Shown here: positions 12,300 through 23,655 of the stretch, one piece after another
How the letters are laid out: every line of letters begins with the position of its first letter
How positions within the stretch are numbered: position 1 is the first letter of the stretch
DNA from: Cycas panzhihuaensis
Lineage: Eukaryota > Cycadophyta
Reading direction: 5' to 3'
DNA length: 64,000 bases
NCBI GenBank assembly: GCA_023213395.1
Contig: CM041465.1
Coordinates: 128,285,741-128,349,740 of the forward strand
Made by a program: the position numbers and the translations under genes
The notes under the pieces: generated by a model
What the model was told of the DNA's origin: nothing
Seen by the model: the letters and a program-made list of their open reading frames with translations, nothing else
Databases searched by the model: none

Positions 12300-13760
12300 T
12301 CACTTTAAAGAGGGAAATGCTATGCTTATAGAGCAAACTATTGATGTTGACTTAGAACTGGATGATATCCCTAGCATTATTAAGTTGGGAGTTAGTTGCA
12401 CTCCCTAAGAGATCACTCAATTTAAGGATCTCTTTTGTAAGTTCTACTCAATATTTACTTAGGACTATAAAGATATGCATGGCCTTGATCCCCAAGTCAT
12501 TGAGCATAATGTCATGGTAACTCCTAGCATCAAACCTAAATGTCAAAAGTAGTGACCAATTCATCCACATCTTTCTTTCACTATCAAACAAGAAGTGGAG
12601 AAGTTACTAGGAGTTGAATTCATTGAGAGTGTTGATTATTCTCCATAGGTTTCTAATATAGTTCCTGCCATGAAGAAAATTTATTCAATCTAAATTTACA
12701 TTAACTTTCAATACATTAATGACACTTATCTTAAGGATAAATTTTCTCTCCTTTTTCTTGATTAGATTTAGGATCAAATAACTAGTTTTAAGGTGATGTC
12801 CCTTGTGGATGGTTTTTCTAGTTATAATCATATCTCTATCTCACCTTGAGATTATCATAAAATTGCATTCACTATTCCTTGGGGCACTTTCATATATAAG
12901 GTCATACCTTTCAGATAAAAAAATATTAGTATTACTTATCAAAGAGCAATGGTTCATATCTTCCATGATTTAATTAGCAATATTATTACCATATATTTAG
13001 ATGATATGCTTGCTCTTTCTTATAAAAGATATGAGCATATCCATGACCTCAGGATAATCTTTGAAAGTTGTGGGAAATATTATTTATGTTTTAACCTATC
13101 TAAATGTGTTTTTACTATGACATTAGAAAGACTGCTAGGTAATATCAATTTCTATGATGGGGTTAGAATATAACCTAATAAGATAAAGGCAATCATTGAT
13201 ATACCCCCTCCTAAAAGTCAAAAATAGATTAAATCTATTTTAGGTAGACATGGTTTTCTAAGACATTTTATTACTAATTTTGCTTTGGATTCCAAGCCTA
13301 TCATGAATTTTTTAAAGAAAGACATTGAATTAGGATGGACTCCTTAAGTTTAAGAGTCCTTCAATAAGTTGAAGTAAGCCTTAATCTCAACACTTATGCT
13401 TGCTCCACCTAGATTTGATAAATCTTTTGTTCTTTATACTTCCTCTATAAAGGAATCATTAGTATGTATATTAGCACAAGAGGATGATTTTGGTAAATAT
13501 GAGTGATATATTGCATTAGTAGGACTTTAGTGGCTATTGAACTTTATTATCCCCTTCTTGAAAAAGAATGTCTTACTTTAATCTTTGCCACTAAGAAGTT
13601 ACGATACTATCTTCTTAAGAATAAGGTCCATCTTATTTTTCAATATAGTACTATTAGATATTTACTTATCAAAACCAATCTTATTGGGTGTGTAGGCAAA
13701 TGGTCCTTACTACTACAAGAATTTGACTTTTAAATCATTAATAGAAAGTCTAAGAAAGGT
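12300..13760 (+). pseudogene. Reverse transcriptase and RNase H of the Tat-like element
   Basis: Recognisable RT blocks in order: DMHGLDPQVIEHNV (normally DMPGLDP..V.H), VEKLLGVEFIESVDYSP, VDGFSSYNHISI (normally MDGFSGYNQI, with the first catalytic Asp), PWGTFIYKVIPF, YQRAMVHIFHD, and IYLDDMLA (YVDD box, both Asp kept). The thumb/connection follows around 13180-13320. The RNase H block YCISRTLVAIELYYPLLEKECL then GKWSLLLQEFDF lies at 13503-13733. Stops replace Trp and Gln codons. After EFDF the sequence goes almost directly into integrase. I saw no second, plant-type RNase H between them, which many Tat elements have. Confidence 0.85.
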
Positions 13761-13959
13761 ATGATCATTACAAAGATCATGGCTAATGCTCCTCTTACCA
13801 ACCCTATCAAACAACCTATTGATGATACTCTTCCAGATAAGCATGCTCTCCATGTCCAGACTATCCCTTTTGAAGATCCATAGTATGGAGAAATTAAATT
13901 ATACCTTCATAAGAAAATACAAATTTAAGATATTGTTAGAAAACATCTCTTGCTCAATG

Positions 13960-15080
13960 GCATACTTTATAAATGTTCTTTTGATGGAATTTTATTAAGG
14001 TATCTTTCCCCTAATAAAACACTCCTAACCTTAACAGAATACCATGAAGGAATGTGTGGTGGATATTTTGGTGGTTGATCAATAGCCCAATGTATTCTTC
14101 ATATAGGTTATTATTGGCCCATCTTACTCAAAGGTGTTCATGCTTATGTATAAAAATATCAATTTCATACAACCTTAATATACAAACTTGTACAAGAATT
14201 AAAATTTATTCTCTCTCCTTAGCCTTTCTCCCAATGGGGTTTCTACCTCATTGGTCAAAATTTTCTAGCATCATCTAATAGTCTTAAGTTCATTATAATT
14301 GCAACCAAATATTTTACTAAATAGAGTGAAGCTATTATGTTAGTCATTATTATTGGAAAGGTAGTTGCCATATTTATCTTTCAATATATCATTTGTGGAT
14401 TTGGAGTACTAGATATTATTATTATTGATAATGATACTTTATTTTGTAATCACTATATCAGTGAATTGTGTAGTAAATTCCATATTACCCATAGACTATT
14501 AGCCCCTTATCACCCTAAAGTGAATGGCTAAGTTAAAGCCTTTAATAAAACTTAACCTCAAATTTTAGCCAAAATGGTCACAACCTCTCATAGATATTAA
14601 TATGTTTAACTATTTCTTACATTATGGGCTTATGAAACCTCAATTAGAAAAGCTACATACATGACACTATTTTCTCTCATTTATGTTGTTGAGGTTGTTC
14701 TCCCATTAGAAGTTAAGATCCCCTTCTTTATATGTCTCATTGAAATAATTTATCAATGAAGAGTTCTAAAGGGAAGCATGTATTTTGTAACTTGAGAAAC
14801 TAAATGAGACCTATTTGCAAGCTCTACAAAATAACATGGCATCTAAAGCTAGGATTTAAGCTGCTCATGCTAGGTAGCTTAGGCCTAGAAAGTTCTATAT
14901 TGATGATAAAGTGTTAAAGTTAGAATACCTCCATGATAAACAATGAAAGTTTTCTCATAATTAGGTTGACCCTTATCTAGTAATCGAAGATTTAAATAAA
15001 GGAATCTATAAAATCTCAATAATGGAAGGTTTGGAATTTAAAAACCTTATAAACTCTTAATATTTGAGGAAGTTTTATGC
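13960..15080 (+). pseudogene. Integrase of the Tat-like element
   Basis: The zinc-binding N-terminal part shows YHEGMCGGYFGG and GYYWPILLKGVH (13975-14150). The catalytic core shows IIIIDNDTLFCNHYISELC (second Asp) and APYHPKVNG (14337-14531). Next comes LWAYETSIRKATYMT and VVLPLEVKIP, the Tat-type tail. A C-terminal segment at 14880-15060 resembles RPR.F..GD.VL...KW.GPY.V. Integrase would insert the cDNA in the nucleus. The copy has many stops and is dead. Confidence 0.8.
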
Positions 15081-15415
15081 TTTGTAATATCCCTTGTCTC
15101 CGTAATGAGGATAAACTATGGCTCTAAAATTTATTTTTTTATCTAATGAGCTAAAATTATGGGCAATTTCTTTCTTTAATCTTTCCTCATCTTCTCCTAA
15201 GTTGTTCCTATTGTCATAAAGATTTTACTTATGATTATATAAGTTTGTTACTCCTAGCATATGCATTGATTGTGAGTCCTCTTCTTTAAGGGTTTTGGTC
15301 TTTTTCTCTTTTGAGTTTTGTACTCAAAAGAGAATTTGAGCCCCTAGCCTTTTCATTTATCTTCATCCTTGGAAAAGAGAGATTAGTTCATTAGCTTTAG
15401 ATGCTTTTAGTTATT
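15081..15415 (+). other. Tat-like element 3' region upstream of the nested insertion
   Basis: Non-coding AT-rich sequence after the integrase tail. No motif was seen. It continues at 18835 on the other side of the nested element. Confidence 0.4.
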
Positions 15416-15420
15416 TAGAT

Positions 15421-15700
15421 TATTGGGTTTAATACTCAATTCCATTAGCCCTATGTAAACTCTCTCTATCTTTTGTATTTTACATTAGAGTTGTGGACCA
15501 CCTTGATATGTTTGCTACCTCTAAGTAGTCCAATGGGGTTCTCTCACTAGTGGTGAGTTTATAATATAAGTATGTACTATTCTTTGTTCATAATTGAGTT
15601 TTGGCCAATTCTCCAATATGGTGTCCATTTTGTACATATTTCATCTTTTTGTTACTCACCATTAGGGTTTGATATGCTTATTACATTCCTAATTCTAACA
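15421..15700 (+). repeat. 5' LTR of the nested element
   Basis: Starts TATTGGGTTTAATACTC (TG mutated to TA) and ends CTAATTCTAACA. It is exactly 280 bp, as is its partner at 18550. Confidence 0.92.
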
Positions 15701-15713
15701 TGGTATCAGAGCC
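15701..15713 (+). promoter_or_regulatory. Primer-binding site, initiator tRNA-Met
   Basis: TGGTATCAGAGCC abuts the LTR end directly. It is the standard complement of the 3' end of plant initiator tRNA-Met. Confidence 0.95.
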
Positions 15714-18542
15714 TGAGGTTCAATCCTTAGAGGCATTTCTTGCAAATCCTAGTACATGTTATCCTTATTTTTGAGATTTCAAGCCTTGTAAATTTTTTGA
15801 TGTACCTATTTGGTGACCTTATCAAGTTGAAGATCATTTTAAGTTACATATTATGCATATTTTGTTATGGGACTATTATCAAGTTTTGAAGGGCTATTTT
15901 TGGTATTTGATGAGAGGCTATTTTCAAGCCTATTTTGAAGTTTTGTAGCTATTTGAAGCTTGTTGATGTTGCTCAAGTGGACATCTTCTCCATATGTGGC
16001 ACCACAATAATATTGCATGTAGGTGAAAGTCCACAAAAGCTCATGTTCAAATTCCAATTACTGGAAGACCATCTTCGTTTCACATTAGTGGATAAAAATG
16101 TAACCAAGATCATTTACAACAATTGAGTGAGTCCTTCTTGGCCAGAAGTGACTCCATTTTGAAATTTTTTTTCTTACAGATCTATAAGTGGATAAAAATT
16201 TTATATTCATTCTACTGATATATATATTTTTTTGGCTTATTGTATTGAAGAAAAATAATTTTTTTTTTTTGTATTTAAGGCCTTCAAATTAGGCCTATAT
16301 TCTTATGCATTTTTTCAAAAAGGGAAAAAAGATCTGCCAAATTTGGTTGTTGGTGAAGCTTCCAATGCCATTTCTGTGGAGGGGTCTATGTTTTTTGCAC
16401 TCGTGTTTCTATGTATGCAGTTGAACAGACTTGTTAAAGGATCCTTCACATAACTAGAAGTATGGAAGGGCTTCAATGAGATGAAAAAGAATGTAAAAAA
16501 TCCATGTGGTTCTATTACTACCTTTTATGCACTACACCTCTCCCATTTAGGGTTCAAAACACATATCCAACATTCTATCTGCATCATCCAATACAACAAA
16601 AGAAAACTAGGATAGAGAGTTATTTCATTCCATAAGTGCAGGCACAGGAGGAATGCCAGAGGCTATCTCAACGTCAACATTAAGTTGCATCCTAACCTCT
16701 TCAATCTATGGCATAATGGTTAGCAAGCATTCTGTTTACCCAAGTTTGATACCCCAACGTGTAGGGTGAGGATAATATATTTTATTTTACTCCATCCAAT
16801 ATCATGTTATGAAATAGAATGTTGAGGTAACTATACTTAAAGTGCCACCATGTCCATCATTTACACAAAATCTTGTTAGAGATGCAAAGCATTTGCACTC
16901 CAGTAGCTAGTCATTTATTGGATCGATAACAATGGGAGCTCACCTACATTATACTTTTATTGCTATCCCAATTATGCTTCATTTTATCAAATCTATTCGA
17001 TGAGATCTCTGACGGCTTTATGTGTCCCATGGTGGTCACCCCTTCTCACAGACTTGCAAACCTATAATCTTAATGGTGGCTATGTAATAATGGTGGATGG
17101 ACCTGTGGTGAATCAATAACATATAACTTCTCACCAATCAACTTGAGTCTGGCTCTAGTGACGATGGAGGTGCTAGACATGGCATACGACCTTAGAGAAA
17201 TAGCTTCGATGAACCTTTGGCCTCAGAACAAAGGCAGCGATGCTACACAATAATGGAGACTTACATATTCTTGATTTAACCTAACATAGCAATGATGGCC
17301 TCTCTGCAATGGCATCCCTCTGAAGCCCTCGAAAATCATCTTCGAAGTCCCTACATCAAACTTTGGTAGTGATCCTTGCATCAACAATGACCTGTAATTT
17401 CATCATGGCAGTGGCCCCATTATAATCTTTTTTGGTAAAACCCTAATAGGGTTAATAATAATAATTTTTTATTAATATCATTTTTAATTTGGTGGATGAT
17501 ACATTTGAATGTATATGTCAATTTTTATAGAAAGGGGTTTTTTTTTTTTATTTAAAAAAATTGATTAAATCATATTGGATAATAATTTTGGGTCTAATTA
17601 GCCCCCATCTGCTTAGTGCCTAAACATATGCGATACTTATATGACCTCCAGCTAGCAGTAAAAGAGGCCAGTCTCCATTTTTTAATCTTGTTAATGAGTA
17701 CCTATCACATTTTTGCCTATATCTTGAGATTGAGAAGTCCCTTTTTAGTCCCGTTTGTTACATTGGATCTGTAACAGAGAGACCTTTCATTTGGCAGGTC
17801 ATTTTATATATTTTGGAGTTATTTTAATGGAGATTTTCTCATTCAAATTCATAAATTACTAATTTTCTTCATTTTTTCTTAGCTTCTATAGGCACATATT
17901 ATATTTTCGAGGCTTCTTGATGTAATGTACCCCAAATGGGGGGGATGACATGTACTATGGACTTATTTTTTGGCTCTTGAAAAACCCATTGTGGTCATAT
18001 TATACTTCATGAGAGAGAGTCATATGTGCTACACAAGTTACATATCATTTTTCAGTCATGTAATAACTTCTAATGCTAGTTATCTTTTGCCCATGGTGGC
18101 AAGTTGTTAAACCAATGAGGCATCTTTTTATGTGCCATGTTTGAGGCCATAGTTCCATTATATTTCTAGCCAATAGATGCTGATGAAGTGCTAGTCTTAT
18201 TGAATAAGAGGTAGGACACACTTTTAGAAGCTACTCTTACCTGCCATGTGCCATGTGCTCCTTATATATATTTTTTCCTGCTTGCACTCCCATATGAGCA
18301 AGGGGTGGGACCTTATACAACTACTCTTGCCAGCTCATGATTTATCCATACATACAAAGGGAGTTCCTACCCAACTGGCAGTTGCAGCGGCTGATAACCC
18401 ATGCATTCTGGTATATGGACTCCACTTCATATGGACTTCAGCAGCTTTCTTATTCTGTGCAATAGCGTTTATGATACAGCAGACTTTTGGAGACTTGAGC
18501 TTATCATTGATGTGATGATATTTATGTAATTGACTATTACAT
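15714..18542. other. Interior of the nested element, no retroviral coding motif
   Basis: No capsid, RT, RNase H or integrase block was found in any frame. An 89-codon plus frame (18246-18515) with a hydrophobic tail and an overlapping minus frame are open, but neither resembles a known family. The part 16300-17440 is less AT-rich than its surroundings. Confidence 0.55.
17080..17440 (-). pseudogene. Unidentified coding-like stretch, possibly a captured gene piece
   Basis: Read on the minus strand, about 100 codons from ~17385 down to ~17080 are open except for one TGA. The composition is protein-like, including FDVGTSKMIFEGF, RFIEAISLRSYAM and RLKLIGEKLYVIDSP. Just upstream, in another frame, is a second open patch with ATAMMKLQVIVDARI, as if a frameshift separated two halves of one protein. 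I do not recognise the family. It lies inside a non-autonomous LTR element, where captured host fragments are known to occur. It could also be chance openness. Confidence 0.3.
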
Positions 18543-18549
18543 AGGGGAA
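18543..18549 (+). other. Polypurine tract of the nested element
   Basis: AGGGGAA lies immediately before the TG of the 3' LTR, the expected primer for plus-strand synthesis. Confidence 0.8.
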
Positions 18550-18829
18550 TGTTGGGTGTAATACTCAATTCCATTAGCCCTATGTAAACTCTCTCTATCT
18601 TTTGTATTTTATATTAGAGTTGTGGGCCACCTTGATATATGTGCCACCTCTAAGTAGTCTAATAGGATTCTCTCACTAGTGGTGAGCTTGTACTATAAGT
18701 TTGTACTATTCTTTGTTCATAATTGAGTTTTTGCCAATTCTCCAATATGGTATCCATTTTGTATATACTTTATCTTTGTGTTACTCACCATTAGGATTTG
18801 ATATACTTATTACATTTCTAATTCTAACA
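18550..18829 (+). repeat. 3' LTR of the nested element
   Basis: Starts TGTTGGGTGTAATACTC, ends CTAATTCTAACA, and is followed by the TAGAT target copy. Confidence 0.92.
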
Positions 18830-18834
18830 TAGAT

Positions 18835-20768
18835 CATACTTCTACTCATTAGTTCTTTATCTTGAGGATTTCTTCTTAGTTATATATCACCTACTATTTT
18901 CTTTTTCTACTTTTATTATCCTTGGTTTTCTCTATCTATATTTTGAAATGAATACTCATTCTGCCACCTTCCTTTTATGTTTGGAGACATTATGATTTTA
19001 ATCTCTTCTTTCTCCCATGGTTTAATTCTTAAGGAGATTGATCTCTTCCATCTTGGGTTTTGTTAAAAAGGATAAGTTCTTACTATATTGAGTAAAAGAA
19101 ATTTATAATTAGATGATTATAAATCTTTTCTTGTAAATATCAAAATATGTGGATGGTCAAAGTTTATCAAAACAAAAAAGAAAGAAAGAAAACCAAAAAA
19201 AAAAAAAAAAAAAGTAATATGTGTGTATGTGTGTGTATGTATGTATGTATGCATGTATATAAGTATGTATTATTATCATCCTCTTGTAATCCAGGGCAAG
19301 TTGCATGATGGCTTCATCCCTACCTATTTGTATAATAGGTTGAGTTCATTTGGATGAGTCATTCAGGATGTTTGGATCTAGCTACTTGAGTCTACCATGG
19401 CCTTAACACACAATTGAACCTTACTTGATACCTTTTATTCTTATTGATTATGATCATCCTAATTATGATTCCTCTTTTTTCTCAACACAGTTAGAACTAA
19501 TTTCATTCACTACCATCTCCTTATTGATTGAATCCCACACCTTCCTTTATTGATTATACCATCTCTAAATATTGGTCCTATATTCCCATGCCATTGAGTA
19601 TTTTCACTAATGGAGGTAGTAGAGATAACCTAAGACTATTTTCTATTGCTTAGATGATCTATGACCAATTAGGAAATCCTCTCCTCTCTATTGGCCTATT
19701 TATACCTAGAGAAACTAATAATAAAGATGAATATTCTTTTATTATTTGAGATTTATCTAATATTTATTATTCTTATCTTAGATCTATCATCATATATTAT
19801 AATTCTTAGATCATAGTCTATTAGTTAGTTGAGATATATCAGGTGCACTCTTTATGATTCCTTCTTCTTTACCATCAGGCTTTATTATTGTTATTATTAT
19901 TCTCTTCAGTCACTATCTAGTATATTCCTTGAATCTTTAATGATAAAGCTGATACTATTATCTCTTCTATCTTAGATGATTATTTAGATTACTTTTTATC
20001 TTCTAGTTAGGTGCATCCCACTCTAGAATGAGTATAAATTTCCACTCTATAAAGAGCATAAACTACTAGTTTTTGAAGATAAAGGTTTAAGTAGTGTGAA
20101 GGTTAAGATTATAGGTTTAAGATTAAAATGAAGTATTTAAAAGGATAAACCCACTTGGGAATCATGGGCCATAGAGGATCTTGGTAAGGGCTAAGATCCT
20201 AAAAGCTTCTTATCTCTAAAAGGAACCAATAAGGAATCTAACATACTCAGAAAACTAGTTGTTTATCGAGTGAGATTATTCTTTCATTCTGTAAAATATA
20301 CTTATATAATCTATTAGGAGTATGATGTGAATTATGTGAATTTTTCTTTTGAGAGACTTGCATTATTCCATCTTCTACTTTTATTCGCCTATTACCATTT
20401 ATTTTAGATGGTTTTATATTTATAAAAATAGAATTAGTAATCCTTTCCATCTACTTCCTTTTATATTTCATTTATCTTCTATCTTTTATCACTTCTTATC
20501 ATCTTTTCCTTTTAAAACCTTTTTACACTCTAGAATGAGTATAAACTACCATGTACATACTAGTGAAAAATAATATATATATATATATATGAATAACAAA
20601 AGAATTCAAAAAAAAGAAGAAAAGAAAAAAATATGTAAAATTATTATTTATTTTCAAGAATAGTCACACTAATGAATATATGTCATGCTTAATTTATAAA
20701 AGAGGAATAAAGAGGAAAAGAGTTTAGAATTAATCATTCATTACATACAAGTTTTTAAAAAAGGTAAT

Positions 20769-20770
<2 letters not shown>
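18835..20770 (+). other. 3' non-pol region of the Tat-like element, no coding motif
   Basis: AT-rich sequence rich in CTT/ATT strings. No protein family is visible on either strand. It contains the two microsatellite patches listed separately. Confidence 0.45.
19165..19272. repeat. Poly-A run followed by (TGTA)n/(TG)n microsatellite
   Basis: GAAA repeats and an ~18-base A run (around 19195-19213) are followed by alternating TGTG and TATG/TGTA steps to about 19272. Confidence 0.85.
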
Positions 20771-20811
<41 letters not shown>

Positions 20812-20820
20812 TAGATAGAT
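20771..20820. repeat. (AT)n microsatellite grading into (GATA)n
   Basis: About 19 AT dinucleotides are followed by three to four GATA units. A shorter AT run lies at 20573-20590. Confidence 0.95.
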
Positions 20821-21399
20821 ATATATCACTCATATGACTCATGATACAACAACTAAGGCTCACAAAATACCTCATATCTCCCTCTTGTCTCTCTATACAT
20901 ATAGAATACACTCATCTCTATAAGTCCTGATGAGATCTCTCATATATTCTTAGCTCTGTCCTCTCTGCTCTATCTTGAGTCTATCCATGTGCTAAATTGT
21001 AGTGCTCCTTGATGAAGTAGTGGCCACTCCTACTTGTTCTAATATCATTCTACGTAAATGATGTCTCTCATTCTCAACTTCTCTAAGATCTGACTCTTGT
21101 AGTTTTAGCTCTATTCTTGTATCTAAGAACATGTCTTAAGCTTAAAATATATGACTAAAGTAGTTAATATGGTATCCTAGGAGTGTACTATCTACTATGT
21201 TCCATGTTAAAGCCTCCTTTGATATGGATATGTAAGGGAATATCAAGTTTAGTATCTTCCTCACCTCCACTAGAGTCATGATGTCATCATTTATCCATAG
21301 AAAACATATAAATCATGATCAATCTCCTATGTAGAGGGTAAATAATTAAGAAGAAATACAACTCAACATATTCAAAACTAATTAATTGATATATCTACT

Positions 21400-21790
21400 A
21401 GCTCATCTCCTCTTGCTAGCTCTACTATTAACTTTTCCTCAAGCTGCAAGACTCCCTCTCCCTGAGGTTGTTAAGGAGCCTCTTAGGTAGGCTCCCCCTA
21501 TCCTACTCTACTCCCTTCTCCTTGCCTCTTCTCATCTATTGAGCCTAGATCCATTCTCTATATGGAGCCTCTTCTACCTCCACCTAGTACTCCACCCACC
21601 CTCTCGAGCACCTATTGACTCCCTCCCTCTCCTCTACTGGTTGATGCTTATCCTCTCCCTCCTTGACCCATCTCACTAGGACCACCATCTCTCCCACCTC
21701 TACCTCCTCTCTCTATCCCTCTCCTTTTCCCTCTACTAGTGATAGGGGCCTCTCCTACTTCTCCTCTCTCCACTGCATCTACCTCATTGT
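21400..21790 (-). pseudogene. Gly/Arg/Glu-rich tail downstream of the PMD-like frame
   Basis: The plus strand is strikingly pyrimidine-rich (CTCTCC, CCTCCC). On the minus strand it reads as Gly-, Arg- and Glu-rich segments such as GRGGRDGGPSEMGQGGRG (about 21640-21690). It follows the PMD-like frame at the distance expected for the C-terminal tail of that protein. Frame changes and stops are present, so continuity is inferred. Confidence 0.3.
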
Positions 21791-21794
21791 CACT

Positions 21795-22663
21795 TCATAC
21801 TAGTAGCCCTTTATATACATCCTGTATTAGCTGCCTCCTAATCATCCTACTCAATATAGGGATATGTGTACTCCTTGCTATAATATCTATTATGTTATAG
21901 ATTTGAGCTCTTATATGTGACCTATGCATCCTTGGATCCATAACTGTCAAGTCTCTTGGTGCTCCTCCTAGTCTCATCAAAGGAATATGATTATACAATT
22001 AATACATCAAGATGGATTTATATGAGAATCATCTCCTACCCTATCTCCTAATGTGGGATAACTAAAGGCACATACTATTTACTATGTATTTCTCCCAATT
22101 CATCTAAATTCCTTACTCACATGTCCTCACTACCCTAACCCACTAAGCTAGAACTCCTATGAAGTTCTAGGTTCTAGTAATCCTGAATATAATGATAAGG
22201 GTAATAATCCTCTATATGATATGGATCCTCTCTATTGTATATATCACCTCAATAGATATCTTATGCAAATGAAACTGGTCAATAAAACTAATTAGTACTG
22301 GCTATAAGCCATGTAAGACTCATCATCTACTACCCTATTGAGTCTAATCCTCTCTCCCTGCTAGCTCACCCTTAATATCCTTATTACATCCCTCAAAGTG
22401 ATTTGTATATCTTTAATCACTCGTATCCTGAAAACATTTTGTCATGAGATCCAAGAATTAATAAAATCATGTAATATCTTGTACTCTATCATTAGTTATA
22501 TTAACCCACTTGCCCTAAGTAAACCACAAGCTCATAATAAAGCCTAATTTGCCTCATCCAACTAACCAACTAGCTGTCTAATAGCCAATCCCTTATTTTC
22601 CTATGTATCTACCTTCTCTAGAGGCTACGTCACATAAAATATTACATCAAGATCTGATTTTCA
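21795..22663 (-). pseudogene. Antisense plant mobile domain (PMD)-like ORF in the Tat-like element
   Basis: One minus-strand frame can be followed from ~22663 to ~22280 with single-codon stops. It contains ACGLLRASGLI, then HDFINSWIS, then QNVFRIRV, then IQITLRDVIRILRV and QGERI. Spacing and residues match the start of the PMD fold as I know it: aGfl...Gsi, then lisalverWr..t.tFhl, then Em.vTL.DV..LlgLp..G. A residual open frame with LGGAPRDL lies at 21998-21795. PMD occurs in the nuclear plant proteins MAIN/MAIL and in Ty3/gypsy and Mutator-like elements. Its position, antisense between integrase and 3' LTR, suits an accessory Tat ORF. Its role is unknown, and this copy is dead. Confidence 0.55.
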
Positions 22664-23375
22664 TATTACAAAAAACTTTAATTTTTAATTTTCATGTTAT
22701 AAAAGCTTTAATTTTTAATTTTCTTTTTCCAAAATTGTAGTAAGTCAGTTAAAAATATTATTATTTATTTTAAAATATGGTTTCCCCAATTCCATTATTA
22801 ACCATTTGATCATGTTTTTGATAGCATTCTTGTGTTTTTTATTAACCTTCACATTTTTTATGTTCTAAAATTATATGTTTTACTATAAAATTTAACTTTT
22901 TAAAAAAATATAAACTAAACTTACCGAATATCTAGCTCCTTATTGTATCGTACTGATATCTATCTCTTGGAGCTGATCTTCCACTAAAATAGCTTCATAT
23001 TACCTCAAAAAATAAGAGAAAAGGCCCTTAGATAGCTTAATTTTCCAACTCCCTCCTATAAAAAATGAAATTTAATATTCATCTTTTTCTTAATAAAGGG
23101 GGGAGGGACTTTTCTCTCTTTTTTGAACAATTTATTTTTCTTCCAACTATTAAATCTATTCAAGTGAATTTTATTCTTCTACAATCACCATTCTCAAATA
23201 AAATCACTTTAGAATAACAAAATAATTTATCTTTTATCCATTAGGGTCAATTATTGACTTTAATATATTTGTCTTTTATGGAGCTTTTTAGAGACCTAAA
23301 TGCTACATCTCTCATTTATTTTCTTTCAAATTGACTCTTAGCTTGGTCTCCAAAATGTTCTGAGCCCTTTTACCT
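22664..23375 (+). other. Non-coding part of the Tat-like 3' region
   Basis: AT-rich. A short direct repeat of CTTTAATTTTTAATTTTC occurs twice near 22675-22725. No coding motif was seen. Confidence 0.4.
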
Positions 23376-23655
23376 ATTAAAGAGCCTAAACTATAATGGG
23401 GAATACTCTAAAATCTGATTTTTAATAAGCTTAAACTATAACAATTGAGCTTTGAAGTCCTTCACTCCATTAATAAGTTTGAACCACGATGGAGGACTCT
23501 GAAAAGTTACTTGCTAATGAGTCAAAACTATGGTAGTCCTAAGGCTTTGAAAAGTCACCCATTAATAAGCCTAAAAACTATGATAGTCTATCTTTTGTGC
23601 TCTAGCAAAAGGACTTTCCTCTGAAGTATGGTTAATAAGAGATAAACTATGACCA
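23376..23655 (+). repeat. Diverged ~47-bp tandem array in the Tat-like 3' region
   Basis: Five to six units share AATAAG.CTAAACTATGAT followed by GGACTCTGAAAAGTCAC or variants. Successive starts fall near 23376, 23424, 23471, 23515 and 23563, and a last partial copy begins near 23633. The repeats are diverged and one unit is longer. Such arrays upstream of the 3' LTR are known in Tat/Ogre elements and can seed satellite DNA. Confidence 0.65.

Larger units (their letters stand above)
15421..18829 (+). mobile_element. Nested 3.4-kb non-autonomous LTR retrotransposon (LARD-like)
   Basis: Two 280-bp direct repeats (15421-15700 and 18550-18829) differ at about 23 positions by hand count, mainly transitions. 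A 13-bp primer-binding site follows the first repeat and a polypurine tract precedes the second. The insertion is flanked by an exact 5-bp duplication TAGAT (15416-15420 and 18830-18834). The 2.8-kb interior has no gag or pol motif, so mobility would have depended on proteins of another element. The interior keeps more CpGs than the host element, and one stretch (17080-17440, minus) is coding-like. Confidence 0.92.

Noticed and set aside
18246-18574. Overlapping 89-codon (+) and 79-codon (-) open frames in the non-autonomous element
   Set aside because: No recognised domain, and frames open on both strands over the same bases suggest chance. Mentioned only as part of the interior.
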